DNA of 64,000 nucleotides. Source: Saprospiraceae bacterium. Its GTDB lineage: Bacteria > Bacteroidota > Bacteroidia > Chitinophagales > Saprospiraceae. Shown here piece by piece: positions 27,413 to 35,959 of the stretch. The stretch lies in NCBI GenBank assembly GCA_016710265.1, contig JADJJL010000007.1:558001-622000 (forward strand), read 5' to 3'. The stretch's first letter is position 1. The number at the start of each line of letters is the position of its first letter. Both the position numbers and the translations under genes were made by a program. The notes beneath the pieces are model-generated. The model searched no databases. It saw only the letters and a program-made list of their open reading frames with translations, and had not been told where the DNA came from.

Positions 27413-28741
27413 TCATTTAAAATAATCATAATCTTGCAGCATGATAGCATTTTCTTCATCCGACGACTTAATGTATTTCCAAAAAGACGATTCAGATTTA
27501 TGTCCAGTTAATTTCATGATTGCTGCTGTTGGAATCCTTCCGAGGACCATAAGGGTAGCTCCTGTCCTCCTAGCTGTGTGACTAGTAATCAATTCAAATT
27601 TTTTGCACTCTACTTTACAAGCTATTCCACCTTTGATTTTAATAATTTCTTGTATAGAATTTAACCCAGCAAGTTTACCTAAAATTTTCAATTTTTCATT
27701 AAAAGTCTGCTCTGCTATTCTTGGAAACCCTGAAGGATGTCTCCTAAGAATCACATCAAGTTCAGATTTAACAGGAATTTTTACTCTACTTCCAGTTTTC
27801 TTTTGAATTAATGTTAAAATGCCATTTTCAATCTGACCTAAATGAATTTTTGAATAATCACTCCATCTTTGTGCAGTATAGCATCCTACTAAAAATATAT
27901 CTCTAATGTCTTGCAACGACTTATTACTTAATAGGTTCAAACTTGATATTTGTTCCAAATCAGCCGAGGTTAAATAAATATTCTCTGAAGGAGCTGTCAA
28001 GGTTGCGAATCTCCTATCTTCAAAAATCCTATTTTCGTGTAGTCCTTCATCTTTAGCTTCACGACCAATGGATTTCAACTGTTTAATATGCCGTCCTGTA
28101 TAGTTTTGCGAAAAATTCTTTGAATTGCAATAGTTAATTAGGTCATTATAAGTCTGCATGGAAATTTGATCCCAAATCAAATCATATTTCAAAGTTTGAA
28201 AATCCTTTAATACTGCCAATAATCCTTTATAATTTTTAATAGTTCCTTCGTTAAATATTTTGCCTTTAAGCTTTCCGACACTAATAGTCTTCTTTCCCCT
28301 TTCTGCTAAATAGATAAATTTTTCTAAATAATCGACGACGTAATTTGCACTTGTGGTATTTATAGTTTTTCTTTGTTTTTCTCCCCTTATGATCTTATCC
28401 TTTGATGTAACATTTTCAATTATTCTTTGCTTCAAATCACTTGCATTAGGCTTAGAGCCATTCTGTAAACAGAATCCTATATAAGAGTTAACTTCATTTC
28501 TGATATCTTGTAATCTTTTCTCTACATGTTCGATTTTATAACCGATATCACTAATAACTTTTTTATACTCCTTAATTAATGGCTTATCTTTAGTAATTTG
28601 CATATTTGTACTGTCCCATAGTTCAGGATGTATATTAACTCCCGTTCCACATGAAAAACGACCACCTCCAAAATGCACTTCATATTTTATAGGTGCTTCC
28701 CCTGAGCGACTTAAATCTCCAAGTATAAATCTATGTTTCAT
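27413..28741 (-). CDS. Tyrosine recombinase (site-specific integrase)
   Basis: A 442-residue integrase with an N-terminal arm-binding region, a SAM-like core-binding domain (about residues 130-230), and a C-terminal catalytic domain. Catalytic residues are visible: Arg in GCYTAQRWSDYSK, HTARRTGA supplying His-x-x-Arg, His in LTGHKSESSF, and the nucleophile Tyr in WKYIK shortly after. It starts 182 bp from the tRNA-Cys att site and has a 12-bp-period repeat pair between its ATG and the tRNA, the normal layout for an element that integrates into a tRNA 3' end. It is intact, although most of the cargo is broken, so the element might still be mobile. Confidence 0.95.
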   Translation of the reverse strand: MKHRFILGDLSRSGEAPIKYEVHFGGGRFSCGTGVNIHPELWDSTNMQITKDKPLIKEYKKVISDIGYKIEHVEKRLQDIRNEVNSYIGFCLQNGSKPNASDLKQRIIENVTSKDKIIRGEKQRKTINTTSANYVVDYLEKFIYLAERGKKTISVGKLKGKIFNEGTIKNYKGLLAVLKDFQTLKYDLIWDQISMQTYNDLINYCNSKNFSQNYTGRHIKQLKSIGREAKDEGLHENRIFEDRRFATLTAPSENIYLTSADLEQISSLNLLSNKSLQDIRDIFLVGCYTAQRWSDYSKIHLGQIENGILTLIQKKTGSRVKIPVKSELDVILRRHPSGFPRIAEQTFNEKLKILGKLAGLNSIQEIIKIKGGIACKVECKKFELITSHTARRTGATLMVLGRIPTAAIMKLTGHKSESSFWKYIKSSDEENAIMLQDYDYFK

Positions 28742-28784
28742 CTCAAATTATTTAGAGATAAAGTTAAGGTTTTTTTAAATAACG

Positions 28785-28803
28785 GTGTAGTTTTTTGTGT
28801 AGT
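28785..28803. repeat. 12-bp-period direct repeat pair GTGTAGT (right arm)
   Basis: GTGTAGT at 28785-28791 and 28797-28803 with TTTTT between. It lies 44 bp upstream of the integrase ATG and 138 bp from the att core. Its partner is at 4958-4976. An arm-type integrase site is inferred; it could also let the integrase repress its own promoter. Confidence 0.6.
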
Positions 28804-28889
28804 TTTTAGTTTACAAAATTATAATGTTATTTGTAAACCTCTCATCACTAAAATACGTAAAATACTAGTTATCAATACAAATAAAAAAT

Positions 28890-28913
28890 CCCCTTACAAA
28901 AACAAGTAAGAGG
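28890..28913 (-). terminator. tRNA-Cys terminator
   Basis: CCCCTTAC (28890-28897) and GTAAGAGG (28906-28913) pair over eight bases with one mismatch. On the minus strand the stem is followed by ATTTTTTATTTG. It lies just downstream of tRNA-Cys and resembles the hairpin at 4857-4880 beside the left att copy. Confidence 0.65.
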
Positions 28914-28922
28914 ATGTAAACA

Positions 28923-28940
28923 TTCGAGGTCGAGAGCGGA
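28923..28940. other. Right attachment site (att) within tRNA-Cys 3' end
   Basis: Identical to 4890-4907. Fourteen of its 18 bases are the last bases of the tRNA-Cys gene, so insertion left the tRNA intact. Confidence 0.85.
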
Positions 28941-28997
28941 TTCGAACCGCTGTACAAGGTTTTGCAGACCTCTACCTAGCCACTCGGTCACTCGACC
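28927..28997 (-). tRNA. tRNA-Cys (anticodon GCA)
   Basis: On the minus strand the 71-base cloverleaf has acceptor strands GGTCGAG and CTCGACC with discriminator T, an anticodon stem GAGGT/ACCTT around loop CTGCAAA (anticodon GCA), and a T arm with GGTTCGAATCC. CCA is not encoded. The 3' end is the integration target of the 24-kb element. It is intact and transcribed away from galK. Confidence 0.93.
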
Positions 28998-29110
28998 ATA
29001 AGGGAGGGCAAATGTAGAGCTTTTTTGGAAATCCAAAGGGCGGATTTGAAAAAAATAGGGTTTTTTAACATAAATGAGCCTTTACTACCCTATTCCATTA
29101 ATTTTGACCA

Positions 29111-30232
29111 ATGAAATCCGAACTCGAATATCTCGAACTCTTAAAGGAATATGGTTTGCTAGTCCGAGCTCCGGGTAGGATTAACCTCATCGGCGAACAT
29201 ACCGATTATAATCAGGGGCTTTGTATGCCAGCGACCATCGATAGATCCATCTATCTTGGCTTAAACAATTCGGAAAAATGGAGCATCGAGGCCATCGACA
29301 CCCATGAAACTTGGGAACAAGGTCAATCCTGGGAACCTGACTGGTTGGTATACTTTAAAGGTGCTATACAACTCGCAAAAGAAAGGAACTTACCCATCAT
29401 GCCCTTAAAGCTGGCATTTGGTGGTAATCTTCCCGCAGGAGCAGGACTATCCTCCTCTTCTTCAATTTGTTGTGGATTTTGTTTTGCCCTTAATGAGCAT
29501 TTCAACTGGCAGATGGATCTAGGCGCTTTGACCAAATTTGCTGTAAAAGCAGAAAGACAATCCGGTCTGGAAGGTGGAATGATGGATCAGATCAGTATTT
29601 TGAATGGAAAGGAGGGAAACGCATTGTTGATCGATTGCAAAGATTGGACATTTACAAGCTATCCAATGGCATTGCCGGATCATCGCTGGCTTGTTGTTGA
29701 TACCAAAATCAAGCATAAATTGGTGGATACCGATTACAATGCAAGGAGTCAAACTTGTCGACAAATACTATTGAAACTTCAAGAAGAAGGCCAATCCATT
29801 AAAGCCTTGGGTGAAGTAGATGGCCACAAGTTAGACATGGCAAAAAACTTACTCAATGAGGAACAATTTCCATTATTAAAATACCAGGTCGAAGAAAATG
29901 AAAGGGTCAGAAAGTTCGCGCTTGCATTGGTCAAAAAGGACTCGACACAATTAGGAAACATTCTATTAGAAGGCCATCGGGGACTGAAAGACATGTACAA
30001 AGTATCTTGTGATGAATTGGATTTTCTGGTTGATTTTGCAAGTAAAGATCCAAGGGCTGCAGGTGCCAGAATGATGGGTGGCGGATTTGGTGGAAGCAGC
30101 ATCCATTTGGTGGAAAAAAATACTATCACTTCTTATCAATCTGATATAGCAGCAGCCTATCACCAGCAGTTTGGGATTCATGCTGATTTCTTTGAAGCAG
30201 AGGTATCAGATGGACTTAAACGCTTGAAATAA
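29111..30232 (+). CDS. galK: Galactokinase
   Basis: A 373-residue cytoplasmic GHMP-family kinase that phosphorylates galactose to galactose-1-phosphate in the Leloir pathway. It has the galactokinase signature RAPGRINLIGEHTDYNQG near the N-terminus (residues 19-36), the ATP-binding GHMP motif LPAGAGLSSSSS (about 107-118), the Asp-containing segment GMMDQ, and the C-terminal GARMMGGGFGGS. The length fits the family. It is the first core gene after the tRNA-Cys integration site. TAATTTTG at 29099-29106 resembles a -7 box but is only 5 bases before the ATG, so its role is uncertain. No other galactose genes are adjacent. Confidence 0.95.
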   Translation: MKSELEYLELLKEYGLLVRAPGRINLIGEHTDYNQGLCMPATIDRSIYLGLNNSEKWSIEAIDTHETWEQGQSWEPDWLVYFKGAIQLAKERNLPIMPLKLAFGGNLPAGAGLSSSSSICCGFCFALNEHFNWQMDLGALTKFAVKAERQSGLEGGMMDQISILNGKEGNALLIDCKDWTFTSYPMALPDHRWLVVDTKIKHKLVDTDYNARSQTCRQILLKLQEEGQSIKALGEVDGHKLDMAKNLLNEEQFPLLKYQVEENERVRKFALALVKKDSTQLGNILLEGHRGLKDMYKVSCDELDFLVDFASKDPRAAGARMMGGGFGGSSIHLVEKNTITSYQSDIAAAYHQQFGIHADFFEAEVSDGLKRLK

Positions 30233-30253
30233 GAAATTTTTGAAGAATGGCTT

Positions 30254-30261
30254 TATCTTTG
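30254..30261 (+). promoter_or_regulatory. Candidate -7 promoter box for the S37 peptidase gene
   Basis: TATCTTTG matches the Bacteroidota -7 consensus TAnnTTTG exactly, 63 bases before the chosen ATG at 30324. No well-spaced -33 TTTG is seen. Its position supports the later start over the ATG at 30240, which would lie upstream of the transcript. Confidence 0.45.
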
Positions 30262-30323
30262 CAGTTCCATCAATTCAAATTTTACAAAAAAATAGTTTTA
30301 GAAATATTCATATTCTCAATAAA

Positions 30324-31649
30324 ATGCAGTTTCAAAAAAAAATCATTCTTGCAGTTTCTTTAACTTTGGGGAGCATCTTCAATGTCGTATCAGCACCCAA
30401 TGCTGGCCCAAAAGAAGATTGGATGGATACAGAATCCAGACTAAAAAAGATCTGGCCAAATGCACAAATTAAAATTCTAAGTAAATTTGATGGATATCAA
30501 GCGGCTTGGGAAATTTTAGTTCCACAAAAATTAAACCACCAAGATCCCAATAGTTCTATTTTTTATCAAAGGATCTATATCGACCATAAGGGTCTAAAAT
30601 CACCCAATGTTTTAGTGACCGAAGGTTATCAAATCAATCACCGACTTCATGAACCCAGCAAAATGTTGGATGCCAATCAAATTACTGTAGAATACAGGTA
30701 TTGCGGACAATCTGTTCCCACAAACTTGGACTGGAATTATTTAAATCATGCACAAGCCATGTTAGATTTTTATAAAATTCAAAATGAATTAAAAAAAATC
30801 TACAAGAAAAAATGGATTGTCACTGGTGTTTCTAAAGGTGGCACCACTGCCGCTATTTATAAAATACAATACCCAAAATCAGTGAAAGCAGCCATGGCAT
30901 ATGTTGCTCCGTTTCCTTTGGCTCAAGAAGATCCTCGAACCATCTATCATTATCGCAAGGTAGCAGGAACAGCTGACTGCAGAAAAGAAGTTTTTGAATT
31001 TCAAAAAAGAATATTACAAAACAGGGATCAACTCATTCCTTTGATTGAAAATTTGGCAAAACAGGAAGAAGTAACATTTCCATTGGGGATCGGAAAAACG
31101 ATTGAATACTGTGCCTTAGAATATCCATTTTCTTTTTGGCAATGGGGTACAAACTGTACAGAAATTCCTACCAATGAAGCAAATGCAGTTGACATTTTTA
31201 ATCATTTAGAAGAAATCGTAGATATCAATTTTTACGATGATAAAACCTTTGAAAAATTCAAGCCTGCATTTTATCAATTTATGACTGAATTTGGATACTA
31301 TGGTTTTGATACTGTGGGTTTAAGTCATCTGCTCAGCGCTGAAAAAAATCCAAGCAATTTAGTTTTTTGCCCAGCAGATGCTTCCATACTATACAATCCC
31401 AGTTATATGATTAGTATGACATCGAAAGCACGCACCAGTGGACAAAAGATATTGTATGTTTATGGTGCTTTGGATACTTGGACTTCTTGTGGAATTCAAC
31501 CTGACAAAAAATTAAAAGCATTGAGATTGGATCTAGCTGGAGGAGGACATCGAACTAAAATTAGAGATTTCCCAATTGAACAAAAAAGCCTCGCCGTAAG
31601 CACATTAAAAAAATGGACGGGCATTAAAAATATACAATTACCTCAATAA
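30324..31649 (+). CDS. Secreted S37-family (PS-10) serine peptidase
   Basis: I choose ATG 30324, 28 codons after an earlier ATG, because it starts a signal peptide (MQFQKKIILAVSLTLGS to VSA). The 441-residue product matches peptidase family S37, whose known members are tripeptidyl aminopeptidases with an alpha/beta-hydrolase fold. The nucleophile is in TGVSKGGTT, an Asp lies in YGALDTWTSCG, and the His is in GGGHRTKI near the C-terminus. Cys-containing turns (YRYCGQS, GTNCTE) may form disulphides. It is probably exported to the periplasm to trim peptides for uptake. Twelve bases separate it from lysA. Confidence 0.88.
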   Translation: MQFQKKIILAVSLTLGSIFNVVSAPNAGPKEDWMDTESRLKKIWPNAQIKILSKFDGYQAAWEILVPQKLNHQDPNSSIFYQRIYIDHKGLKSPNVLVTEGYQINHRLHEPSKMLDANQITVEYRYCGQSVPTNLDWNYLNHAQAMLDFYKIQNELKKIYKKKWIVTGVSKGGTTAAIYKIQYPKSVKAAMAYVAPFPLAQEDPRTIYHYRKVAGTADCRKEVFEFQKRILQNRDQLIPLIENLAKQEEVTFPLGIGKTIEYCALEYPFSFWQWGTNCTEIPTNEANAVDIFNHLEEIVDINFYDDKTFEKFKPAFYQFMTEFGYYGFDTVGLSHLLSAEKNPSNLVFCPADASILYNPSYMISMTSKARTSGQKILYVYGALDTWTSCGIQPDKKLKALRLDLAGGGHRTKIRDFPIEQKSLAVSTLKKWTGIKNIQLPQ

Positions 31650-31661
31650 TTAAATATAAAT

Positions 31662-32888
31662 ATGAATCTTGAAAATGATCAATACCTCATTCAGGGAATT
31701 CCCTTGCTTGATCTTGTAAAAAAATATGAAACTCCACTCTATATTTATGACAGCTCAATTATAAAACGTCAGATCGATCGATTAAATAAGGCTTTTGATG
31801 TGCCACATCTGGATGTTCATTTTGCATGTAAGGCACTTAACAATATCAATATTTTAAAACTGGTCAATCAGTGGGGAGCAGGTCTCGACACCGTTTCCAT
31901 ACAAGAGATTTGGACTGGTTTGAAAGCGGGATTTGATCCATCCAGAATTATATATACGCCCAATTGCGTCGGTGTGGATGAAATCGAAATGGCTCTTGAA
32001 TTAGGAGTTCAAATAAACATTGATCATATCGAAACGCTGGAATACATTGGGCACCATCATCCTAATACTAAAATGTGCATTCGTATCAACCCCCATGTGA
32101 TGGCGGGTGGAAACGAAAACATCAGTGTTGGGCACATCGATAGTAAATTTGGTATTTCCATTTATCAAATGCCATTGGTTGAACGATTGGTAAAAACATT
32201 GGGTTTAAAAATCAACGGGCTTCACATGCACACCGGATCTGATATTCTGGATGCAGGAGTATTTAGTTTTGCGTCTGATATTTTGTTTGACGTGGCTAAG
32301 AAATTTCCGGATTTGGAATTTTTAGATTTTGGAAGTGGTTTAAAAGTGCCTTACAAAGAAGACGACGTCTTCACGGACATTGAAGAATTAGGAGTCATTT
32401 TGTCTAAAAAATTCAACGATTTCTGTAAAGATTATGGACGAAAACTCAGTTTGTATTTAGAGCCCGGCAAATTTTTAGTTTCCGAATGCGGTTTTTTTCT
32501 TGTTAAAACCAATGTCATCAAACAAACTCCTTCCACGGTGTTTGCTGGAGTGGACAGCGGCATGAATCACCTCATTCGTCCCATGCTTTACAATGCCTAT
32601 CACCAGATCATCAATGTAAGCAATCCAGGAGGTAAGCCCAGAGTATACAATGTGGTCGGATACATTTGCGAAACGGATACTTTTGCCAGCAACCGGGTGG
32701 TTCCAGAGATTCACGCAGGTGATATTCTTTGTTTTAAAAATGCAGGTGCCTATTGTTTTTCAATGAGTTCCAACTACAATTCCAGATTTCGCCCGGCAGA
32801 AGTACTCATTCATGAAGGTACAGATATGTTGATTCGCAAAAGGGAGACCATCGATGATTTATTAAAAAATCAAATCGAAGTGATTTAG
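31662..32888 (+). CDS. lysA: Diaminopimelate decarboxylase
   Basis: A 408-residue PLP enzyme, fold type III, that converts meso-diaminopimelate to lysine, the last step of lysine synthesis. The PLP lysine is in HFACKALNN (about residue 58), the glycine-rich phosphate-binding loop in DFGSGLKVP, and the C-terminal active-site CETDTFASN supplies the Cys and acidic residues from the second subunit, with GAYCFSMSSNYN following. HMHTGSD and EPGKFL are also family motifs. The length is normal. It is close to an aminopeptidase, and dapB from the same pathway lies at 56.8 kb, so the lysine genes are scattered. Confidence 0.92.
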   Translation: MNLENDQYLIQGIPLLDLVKKYETPLYIYDSSIIKRQIDRLNKAFDVPHLDVHFACKALNNINILKLVNQWGAGLDTVSIQEIWTGLKAGFDPSRIIYTPNCVGVDEIEMALELGVQINIDHIETLEYIGHHHPNTKMCIRINPHVMAGGNENISVGHIDSKFGISIYQMPLVERLVKTLGLKINGLHMHTGSDILDAGVFSFASDILFDVAKKFPDLEFLDFGSGLKVPYKEDDVFTDIEELGVILSKKFNDFCKDYGRKLSLYLEPGKFLVSECGFFLVKTNVIKQTPSTVFAGVDSGMNHLIRPMLYNAYHQIINVSNPGGKPRVYNVVGYICETDTFASNRVVPEIHAGDILCFKNAGAYCFSMSSNYNSRFRPAEVLIHEGTDMLIRKRETIDDLLKNQIEVI

Positions 32889-33341
32889 TAAAAATACTAC
32901 TTGATTTTAATATTTAGTTTTAAGTTCTAAATTTTAAGTTTTAAGTTTTGGCGTTGCAAAAAATACAATATACCAGTTATTTCAACTTCTAGAATATATC
33001 TTTAAAGCTGATTGTCAAAAATGATTTATCCATTCAAAGGATCAATTGATCCATATTTTGGCAGGTTTTAAAGAAAAATAAGACCGTGAACCCAATTCAT
33101 AAATACCTTGGGGCATAATTCAGAGTGCAAAGATTATTTTTCAAATTTTTAATTGAAAAAATATCTGTTCCTCTTTCGTTCATGATATACGTCCATGAAT
33201 TATTTTATACTTTAATTTCTATTCCCAATACCAAAAGCGTTCCCGGAATCATGATTAATTTTAATTTTGCTATTGAGACCGGGAAACAGCTTTTTATCCA
33301 CAATTTGATTTTAAAAATTCGGTGCTAATGCAAAAATTCCT
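32889..33341. other. Intergenic spacer with short A/T repeats
   Basis: Contains several near copies of TTTTAAGTT between about 32905 and 32950. A 67-codon reading frame (33125-33328) has no recognisable homology or ribosome-binding site and is probably not a gene. The rest is plain AT-rich sequence. Confidence 0.4.
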
Positions 33342-34505
33342 ATGATCAGTCAAAAAACAAGAATTATTATTTTCTATCTCGCACTTATTGGTTTGGTCAT
33401 TTTTGAAATATTAAAGGTGTTTTTTATTATGCCTATGCCTGGCAGTCAGGAAATTGGAAGTTTGGATTTGGCCTACTTTTTAAATAAATGGCGATGGGTA
33501 TTCCGATTTATATTTATAGTATTCATGTTGTTCGGTTTACCAGTTGCTTTTGAGCGCAGCAAATGGATTGCCCTGATTCTGATTTTATGTGGAAGCTATG
33601 TCATATACCAGACCAATTTTAAAATGTCTGCAGACAGTATGTTCATACAACCCACAAAACTAGTTTTCAAAAATTCGAATGAAAGTCAATTAGCAAAAGA
33701 CCGCTTGATCATAGGAGTAAACTACAATGGAGAATCAAAAGCCTATCCCATCCAGTATTTAGGATATCACCATCAAGTAAGAGACAGTATCGGTGGAAAA
33801 CAAATCATGGTTACCTATTGCACGGTTTGCAGAACGGGCAGGGTGTTCGAACCCATGGTTAATGGGAAAATTGAAAATTTTAGATTGGTAGGAATGGACC
33901 ACTTCAACGCCATGTTTGAAGATGAAACCACCAAATCCTGGTGGAGACAAGCCACTGGTGAAGCGGTAACAGGTCCATTAAAGGGAATGAAATTAGCAGA
34001 ATTTCCATTTGATCAAATGTGCATTTCTCAATGGTTGGAACAATTTCCTGATAGTAAAATAATGCAGCCAGATTTGGGATTTCAAGTAAGTTATGACAGT
34101 ATGTCAAACTACGAGAAAGGAAAATTGTATGGAAAATTAACCAAGAAAGATACCCAATCTTGGAAAGACAAGTCTTGGGTTGTTGGAATTACTATACAAG
34201 GAATATCTAAGGCTTATGATTGGAACCACCTTGTGAAAGCAAAAATTATTCATGATAAAATTGAAAAAATTCCCATTATAATTGCACTGTCCGATGATCA
34301 ATATAGTTTTGTCGCTTATGAAAGAAAAAACAGTCTTCAAATATTTCAAATAATAAATGATACTTTGATCACTGAAAATAATAGTTATGACTTTTTTGGG
34401 AATGCATTGGATTCTACCGCGACAAAATTAAAATCAATTCCAGCATATCAGGAATATTGGCATAGTTGGAGGGAATTTCATCCTAGGACGGAGAAGTATG
34501 AGTAA
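33342..34505 (+). CDS. DUF3179 domain membrane protein
   Basis: A 387-residue protein with three predicted membrane segments in the first 100 residues (about 9-29, 50-70 and 75-90), then a DUF3179 domain: LIIGVNYNGESKAYPIQYL, MVTYCTVCRTGR (the Cys-x-x-Cys hallmark), GMDHFNAMFED and WWRQATGEAVTGPLKG. DUF3179 has no established function; the CxxC suggests metal or disulphide chemistry outside the membrane. It stands alone between lysA and a repeat array. Confidence 0.85.
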   Translation: MISQKTRIIIFYLALIGLVIFEILKVFFIMPMPGSQEIGSLDLAYFLNKWRWVFRFIFIVFMLFGLPVAFERSKWIALILILCGSYVIYQTNFKMSADSMFIQPTKLVFKNSNESQLAKDRLIIGVNYNGESKAYPIQYLGYHHQVRDSIGGKQIMVTYCTVCRTGRVFEPMVNGKIENFRLVGMDHFNAMFEDETTKSWWRQATGEAVTGPLKGMKLAEFPFDQMCISQWLEQFPDSKIMQPDLGFQVSYDSMSNYEKGKLYGKLTKKDTQSWKDKSWVVGITIQGISKAYDWNHLVKAKIIHDKIEKIPIIIALSDDQYSFVAYERKNSLQIFQIINDTLITENNSYDFFGNALDSTATKLKSIPAYQEYWHSWREFHPRTEKYE

Positions 34506-34534
34506 AATAGATAATTGTATATTCTAACGTTTTT

Positions 34535-34573
34535 CGCAGTACCGCCTTTGGCGGTATAAATTTGAAACTGCGA
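34535..34573. repeat. Nested hairpin downstream of the DUF3179 gene
   Basis: TACCGCC and GGCGGTA (34540-34556) pair around TTT, and the outer CGCAGT and ACTGCG pair beyond them. It has no T-tail; it could be a terminator variant or a small palindromic repeat element. Confidence 0.4.
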
Positions 34574-34667
34574 TACTATATTTTTAGAATAAAGGATCGA
34601 AGTCACAGACTTCGACCAACGGAGTACGAAGAAGTTTTATTGAGTGATAATTCAAACATAACTTATT

Positions 34668-35160
34668 GGTATTTTTGTTTATCGATATCTTTAACACGAT
34701 GAAACAAACTAATTTTGTTATGCCATAATTGAATTTCCTTCGTGTTTATAAATTACTTTGGCACTAAGACACCAAGACACAAACTAATTTTGCTATGCCA
34801 TTAGAGCATTCACTAAATGTTCATAAATTCCTTTAACACGAAGACACTAAGACACTAAGGCACTAAGGCACAATTTAATTTCGTTGCACCATTAAAGCAT
34901 TGACTAAACGTTCATAAATTCCTTTAACACGAAGACACCAAGACACCAAGACACAAACTAATTTTGCTATGCCATTAGAGCATTCACTAAACGTTCATAA
35001 ATTCCTTTAACACGAAGACACTAAGACACGAAGACTCAAATTAATTTCGTTAAAGCATTATAGCATTTCCTTCGTTTATAAATTACTTTAGAACAAAGAC
35101 ATGAATTAATCTTTTAGTGCCTTTGTGACTTCGTGTCTTTGTGTTTATAATTACTAATTA
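34668..35160. repeat. Imperfect tandem array of ~100-bp units with CACTAAGA motifs
   Basis: About four units, each containing TTAACACGAAGACAC(T/C)AAGACAC, then ACTAATTTTGCTATGCC or a variant, then ATTAGAGCATTCACTAAACG and TTCATAAATTCC. Starts are near 34690, 34825, 34920 and 35000. Inside each unit the 8-mer (CACTAAGA or CACCAAGA) is repeated two to four times. The last part (35118-35150) holds an inverted copy, TTTGTGACTTCGTGTC. No gene is present. The pattern resembles non-coding repeat families seen between genes in Bacteroidota. Confidence 0.7.
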
Positions 35161-35161
35161 T

Positions 35162-35935
35162 TTATCCCAAACTAAATTTATCCATATCTTTTAAAAATGG
35201 ATAAGCTCTTCTAAAAGCACTTAATTTTTCTAAAGAAAGGCTGGCTGTTTGAATTTTTACTTCAGACCCAAGATCCAAGATTCTGTTTCCTTCATAATCC
35301 CAGACTCCGGAATCACCTGAGTACTCGATGTTATTGCCGTCTGTACCCAATCCATTCACACCAATAGTAAAACATACATTTTCGATACTTCTAGCTGTTA
35401 GTAAACTCAACCAGGCTTGTCTTCTTCGAGCAGGAAATTGTGCGACGCCAATCATCAGATCCACTTGATATACATTGCGCAACCAAACCGGGAATCTCAA
35501 ATCATAACAAATAAAAGGCATCAACTTCCAACCACGAAAATCGAAAACCAATTTTTTATTTCCTTTTGTAAAATGAAGATGTTCATCCGCCAAAGTAAAC
35601 AAATGCACTTTGTCGTAGTAAAGAATACTTCCATCAGGAAATGCACAGATACATCTGTTGAAATAATAACCAGCCTCTAAAATAATTAAACTTCCAATGA
35701 CGAGTGCATCTTGTTTTTGTGCTATGGACTGCATCCAATTTACCGTTGGACCATCCATGGTTTCAGCTAAGATTTCACTGTTCATGCTAAATCCAGTCGT
35801 AAACATTTCACACAAAACAATGATGTCTGTTTTGGATCCTGAAGAATTGATTAATTCCTCTATTTGATTACGAGCCTGTGCAGAATTTTCCCAAACAATG
35901 GGAGTTTGAATTAGTGTGACTTTTAACTCAGACAT
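35162..35935 (-). CDS. Carbon-nitrogen hydrolase, omega-amidase type
   Basis: I choose ATG 35935, which begins SELKVTLIQTPIVWEN; an ATG seven codons earlier adds only IKQFYK. The 257-residue protein is of the nitrilase superfamily, branch of omega-amidase YafV/Nit2. The catalytic Glu is in CEMFTTGF, the Lys in YYDKVHLF, and the Cys in FICYDLRFPVW. It should hydrolyse omega-amides such as alpha-ketoglutaramate in the cytoplasm, part of amino-acid metabolite repair. It is 24 bp from the ABC-F gene, in the same direction, and probably shares its transcript. Confidence 0.9.
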   Translation of the reverse strand: MSELKVTLIQTPIVWENSAQARNQIEELINSSGSKTDIIVLCEMFTTGFSMNSEILAETMDGPTVNWMQSIAQKQDALVIGSLIILEAGYYFNRCICAFPDGSILYYDKVHLFTLADEHLHFTKGNKKLVFDFRGWKLMPFICYDLRFPVWLRNVYQVDLMIGVAQFPARRRQAWLSLLTARSIENVCFTIGVNGLGTDGNNIEYSGDSGVWDYEGNRILDLGSEVKIQTASLSLEKLSAFRRAYPFLKDMDKFSLG

Positions 35936-35959
35936 TTTATAAAACTGCTTTATCAACCA

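Larger units (their letters stand above)
4890..28940. mobile_element. 24-kb integrative element in tRNA-Cys
   Basis: The segment is bounded by the 18-bp direct repeat at 4890-4907 and 28923-28940. Just inside the tRNA-side end lie a tyrosine recombinase (27413-28741), a small HTH protein resembling an excisionase or regulator, and a polymerase-like gene. Pairs of GTGTAGT with a 12-bp period occur inside both ends (4958-4976 and 28785-28803). The cargo is secreted and lipoprotein genes (5.4-10.3 kb), a PD-(D/E)XK protein, CsgG-like proteins and a restriction/defence block (14.7-25.3 kb). I see no relaxase, VirB4/VirD4 or phage structural gene, so on its own it is an integrative, not a conjugative, element. 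Many cargo genes are broken. Confidence 0.85.

Noticed and set aside
29099..29106. TAATTTTG as the galK promoter
   Set aside because: It is too close to the ATG (5 bases) for a normal leader, so a leaderless message would be required; the match may be chance.
33125..33328. A 67-codon gene between lysA and the DUF3179 gene
   Set aside because: No homology or start signals visible; amino-acid composition is what AT-rich random sequence would give.
34668..35160. Possible CRISPR array
   Set aside because: The repeated 8-mers are adjacent or degenerate with no unique spacers of regular length, the larger units are near-identical throughout, and no cas gene is nearby.
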